Shown here: piece after piece, positions 61,549 through 64,000 of the stretch
Layout of the letters: the number at the start of each line of letters is the position of its first letter
How positions within the stretch are numbered: the stretch's first letter is position 1
DNA from: Microcella humidisoli
GTDB taxonomy: Bacteria > Actinomycetota > Actinomycetes > Actinomycetales > Microbacteriaceae
NCBI RefSeq assembly: GCF_024362325.1
Contig: NZ_CP101497.1
Coordinates: 2,232,001-2,296,000 of the forward strand
Length of the DNA: 64,000 nucleotides
Direction: 5' to 3'
Translations under genes and position numbers: made by a program
The notes under the pieces: model-generated
What the model saw: only the letters and a program-made list of their open reading frames with translations
What the model was told of the DNA's origin: nothing
The model's database searches: none

Positions 61549-62853
61549 ATGATGCGAACCCTCGACCTGCGCGGCCGCGCCCTCTCCGCCGCTGACCTGC
61601 TCGCCCTCGTCCCGCGCGCTGCAAGCGATGTCGGCTCCGCCGTCGACGCCGTCGACGCACTGATCCAGGATGTCCGCGACCGCGGCAGCGCCGCCTTGCT
61701 CGATCAGGCGGAGCGCTTCGATCGCGTGCGACCAGCCGCGGTGCGCGTGACGGCCGAGCAGTTGCGCGCCGCCGAAGCCGGGCTCGATCCCGCGGTGCGC
61801 GCGGCGCTCGAGGAGGCCATCGACCGCGTGCGGCGCACGACCGCTGCCCAGGTGCCGGCGCCGCAGACCACCGAGGTCGCCCCCGGCGCGCGCATCGTGC
61901 AGCGCTGGCAGCCTGTCGCGCGCGTCGGCCTGTACGTGCCGGGCGGCAAGGCGGTGTACCCCTCGAGCGTCGTGATGAACGTCGTCGCCGCACAGGTCGC
62001 GGGCGTCGGCTCGATCGCGCTCGCCTCGCCGCCGCAGGCCGCGTTCGACGGCTCGGTGCACCCGACCATCCTTGCGGCGGCCGCTCTGCTCGGGGTCGAC
62101 GAGGTCTACGCGATGGGCGGTGCGGGCGCGATCGGCGCGCTCGCGTACGGCGTGCCCGACCTGCACCTGGACCCCGTGCAGGTGATCACGGGCCCGGGAA
62201 ACCTCTTCGTGGCGACCGCGAAGCGGGCTGTGAAGGGCGTCGTCGGCATCGACAGCGAGGCCGGCCCGACCGAGATCCTCATCATCGCCGACGCGACCGC
62301 GCGCCCCGACTACGTCGTGGCCGATCTCATCAGCCAGGCTGAGCACGACGAGCTCGCCGGCAGCGTGCTCGTGACCGACGACCCCGCGCTGGCCGACGCC
62401 GTGCAGGCGGCCCTGCCCGCGGCGGTCGCCGCGACCCACCACCGCGAGCGCGTCACGACGGCGCTCGACGGCCCGCAGTCGGCCGTTGTGCTCGTCGACG
62501 ACCTCGCCCAAGCGGTGCGGTTCAGCAATGCCTACGGCCCCGAGCACCTCGAGGTGCAGGTGGCCGACCCGCAGGCTCTGCTGCCGTCGCTCGAGAGCGC
62601 CGGCGCGATCTTCGTGGGTGACCACACCCCCGTGAGCCTCGGCGACTACATCGCCGGCTCGAACCACGTGCTGCCCACGGGCGGGCAGGCGCGCTTCGCC
62701 TCGGGGCTCGGGGCGTACACGTTCCTGCGCCCGCAGCAGATCGTGGAGTACGACCGGGATGCTCTCGCCGCGGTCGCCGCCCACGTGGGCGCCCTCAGCG
62801 ACGCCGAGCAGCTGCCCGCCCACGGCGACGCCGTGCGCGCCCGGTTCCTCTAG
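61549..62853 (+). CDS. hisD: Histidinol dehydrogenase
   Basis: A 434-residue zinc enzyme that carries out the last two steps of histidine synthesis (L-histidinol to L-histidine, two NAD). Family features are GLYVPGGKAVYPSSVVMNVVAAQVAGV, AMGGAGAIGALAYG, ITGPGNLFVATAKRAVKGVVGIDSEAGPTEI, DLISQAEHDELAGSVLV with zinc and catalytic residues, NAYGPEHLEVQV and the C-terminal SNHVLPTGGQARFASGL. No other his gene is nearby, so hisD may head an operon elsewhere or stand alone here. Its TAG stop is part of the nrdR -10 box. Confidence 0.96.
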   Translation: MMRTLDLRGRALSAADLLALVPRAASDVGSAVDAVDALIQDVRDRGSAALLDQAERFDRVRPAAVRVTAEQLRAAEAGLDPAVRAALEEAIDRVRRTTAAQVPAPQTTEVAPGARIVQRWQPVARVGLYVPGGKAVYPSSVVMNVVAAQVAGVGSIALASPPQAAFDGSVHPTILAAAALLGVDEVYAMGGAGAIGALAYGVPDLHLDPVQVITGPGNLFVATAKRAVKGVVGIDSEAGPTEILIIADATARPDYVVADLISQAEHDELAGSVLVTDDPALADAVQAALPAAVAATHHRERVTTALDGPQSAVVLVDDLAQAVRFSNAYGPEHLEVQVADPQALLPSLESAGAIFVGDHTPVSLGDYIAGSNHVLPTGGQARFASGLGAYTFLRPQQIVEYDRDALAAVAAHVGALSDAEQLPAHGDAVRARFL

Positions 62854-62856
62854 GCT
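62851..62856 (+). promoter_or_regulatory. -10 box of nrdR (near-leaderless)
   Basis: TAGGCT begins with the hisD stop codon and ends 9 nt before the ATG at 62866. Confidence 0.45.
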
Positions 62857-62865
62857 GGGCGCACC

Positions 62866-63345
62866 ATGCACTGCCCCTTCTGCCGGTACCCCGACAGCCG
62901 CGTCATCGATTCGCGCACGAGCGATGACGGGCTCTCGATCCGACGCCGTCGGCAGTGCCCCGAGTGCGGTCGCCGCTTCAGCACGACCGAGACCGCGAGC
63001 CTCATGGTGATCAAGCGCAGCGGCGTCGTCGAGCCGTTCTCGCGCGAGAAGATCGTGCTCGGCGTGCGCAAGGCCTGCCAGGGCCGCCCGGTGACCGACG
63101 CCGACCTCGCCCAGCTCGCTCAGAAGGTCGAAGAGAACCTGCGAGCGACGGGCGCCTCGCAGCTCGACGCCAATGACATCGGCCTCGCGATCCTGCCCGA
63201 GCTGCGGCAGCTCGACGAGGTGGCCTTCCTGCGCTTCGCGAGCGTCTACCAGGCCTTCGAGAACCTCGATGACTTCGAGTCGGCGATCGAGCAGCTGCGC
63301 ATCGAGCGCGAGCAGCTCGCCTCCGCGGCTCCCGACGCCGACTGA
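62866..63345 (+). CDS. nrdR: Ribonucleotide reductase repressor NrdR
   Basis: A 159-residue repressor that senses ATP and dATP and shuts down ribonucleotide reductase genes. The zinc ribbon uses Cys3, Cys6, Cys31 and Cys34 ([10 protein letters not shown] ... [13 protein letters not shown]). The ATP-cone follows (about 48-138: [29 protein letters not shown]), with the [17 protein letters not shown] block. Length is the family norm. Target NrdR boxes (nrd promoters) are not in this window. It lies 12 bases after hisD, with a -10 box in the overlap, and pyrD follows after 8 bases, probably co-transcribed. Confidence 0.96.
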   Translation: MHCPFCRYPDSRVIDSRTSDDGLSIRRRRQCPECGRRFSTTETASLMVIKRSGVVEPFSREKIVLGVRKACQGRPVTDADLAQLAQKVEENLRATGASQLDANDIGLAILPELRQLDEVAFLRFASVYQAFENLDDFESAIEQLRIEREQLASAAPDAD

Positions 63346-63353
63346 GCGGCCCC

Positions 63354-64000
63354 GTGTACGAGCTGCTGTTCCGCACCGTGCTGCGGCGCCTCGACCCGGA
63401 ACGCGCGCACCACTTGGCGGTCGCGGTCATCCGCGCCATCCCCGCGCTCGGGCTCACCGGGCTCGTGCGCGCGGTCACCCGGCCCGATCCCGCCCTCGCG
63501 GTCGAGACGCTCGGCCTGCGGTTCGAGTCGCCCTTCGGCATGGCGGCCGGCTTCGACAAGGATGCGCGGAGCATCCGCGGCCTGTGGGTGCTCGGATTCG
63601 GTCACATCGAGATCGGCACGGTCACCGCGATCGCGCAGGACGGCAACCCGAAGCCGCGCTTGTTCCGCCTCGTCGACGATCGCGCGGTCATCAACCGCAT
63701 GGGCTTCAACAACGGGGGAGCGGCCGTGGCGGCCGAGCGCGTCGCGCGCCAGCGGCGCTCCCGCGCGCGTCCGATCATCGGCGCCAACATCGGCAAGAGT
63801 CGCGTCGTCGCGGTCGAGGATGCGGTGGCCGACTACCGCGAATCAGCTCGCCTGCTCGCCCCGGTCGCCGACTACCTCGCCATCAACGTGAGCTCGCCCA
63901 ACACTCCGGGGCTCCGGGGCCTCCAAGACGAAGCCTTGCTGCGCCCGCTCATCGTCGCGGTGCTGGAGGAGGCGGGCTCGACACCCGTGCTCGTCAAGAT
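63354..64000 (+). CDS. pyrD: Quinone-dependent dihydroorotate dehydrogenase, N-terminal part
   Basis: The first 215 residues of a class 2 DHODH (pyrimidine synthesis, electrons to menaquinone); the gene runs off the window end. The GTG start is followed by YELLFRTVLRRLDPERAHH, the short membrane-contact helix pair of class 2 enzymes. The barrel begins with FESPFGMAAGFDKDA, GFGHIEIGTVTAIAQDGNPKPRLFRL, NRMGFNNGGA, IGANIGKS and INVSSPNTPGLRGLQ, where Ser in NVSSPN is the catalytic base region of class 2. No stop occurs before 64000. Confidence 0.95.
   Translation, partial: MYELLFRTVLRRLDPERAHHLAVAVIRAIPALGLTGLVRAVTRPDPALAVETLGLRFESPFGMAAGFDKDARSIRGLWVLGFGHIEIGTVTAIAQDGNPKPRLFRLVDDRAVINRMGFNNGGAAVAAERVARQRRSRARPIIGANIGKSRVVAVEDAVADYRESARLLAPVADYLAINVSSPNTPGLRGLQDEALLRPLIVAVLEEAGSTPVLVK

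Overview
The window is 64 kb of very GC-rich, almost fully coding bacterial chromosome. It carries 58 protein genes (two cut by the window edges) and no gene-free stretch over 300 bases. I see no tRNA, rRNA, insertion sequence, phage gene or CRISPR array. The gene set points to an actinobacterium: an actinobacterial dcw cluster with sepF, yggT and divIVA; GarA, FtsR and Rv2175c homologues; a DUF3040 protein; a PASTA kinase beside a class II DAHP synthase; and pyruvate carboxylase. MurE lacks the usual diaminopimelate-recognition residues, which suggests a family with B-type peptidoglycan such as Microbacteriaceae. The family is an inference; I do not name a genus.

Layout. 1-19 kb is mixed metabolism in short operons on both strands: rlmN end, lipoprotein, flotillin, GapB-type GAPDH, glutaryl-CoA dehydrogenase divergent from a class III CoA-transferase, EI24 membrane protein, semialdehyde dehydrogenase, cupin and spermidine-synthase-like pair, FAD oxidase with nucleoside hydrolase and a membrane protein, a four-domain CoA-disulfide-reductase/rhodanese/TusA/DsrE fusion, lactate dehydrogenase, S4 protein, SDR, LRV-repeat protein and a DUF1295 protein. 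19-22 kb is the CDP-alcohol phosphatidyltransferase, garA, ftsR, MerR group. 22-33 kb holds ParA, pyruvate carboxylase, a second ParA/MinD-like ATPase, peptide deformylase, acyl-CoA ligase, ROK glucokinase, PlsC and DAHP synthase. 33-38.5 kb resembles the mycobacterial aroG-pknL-Rv2175c-idsA neighbourhood, with a LysM protein inserted.

38.5-56.4 kb is the division and cell-wall cluster: DUF3040, mraZ, rsmH, ftsL, ftsI, murE, murF-like, mraY, murD, ftsW, murG, murC, ftsQ, ftsZ, yggS, sepF, yggT, divIVA. Most junctions overlap by 1-4 bases (ATGA, GTGA), so translation is probably coupled. The murF position does not hold a normal murF: it has a 215-residue C-terminal-like fragment without the ATP-binding half and with its signature motifs altered, in the same frame as murE and separated from it by one TAG. 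56.4-64 kb holds rluD, dnaE, a flavin reductase, hisD, nrdR and the start of pyrD.

Two sequence habits run through the window. Many genes have a TANNNT -10 hexamer ending 6-9 nt before the start codon, as expected for leaderless mRNAs. Five of eleven convergent gene pairs end on a shared CTAG that gives both strands their TAG stop. Regulatory signals of note are a triple GTGGAG repeat with 10-bp period before mraZ (MraZ operator), an inverted repeat before ftsZ that shares a TGAAGGT core with the MerR-gene and parA upstream regions, and a possible MtrA box before the LysM gene.
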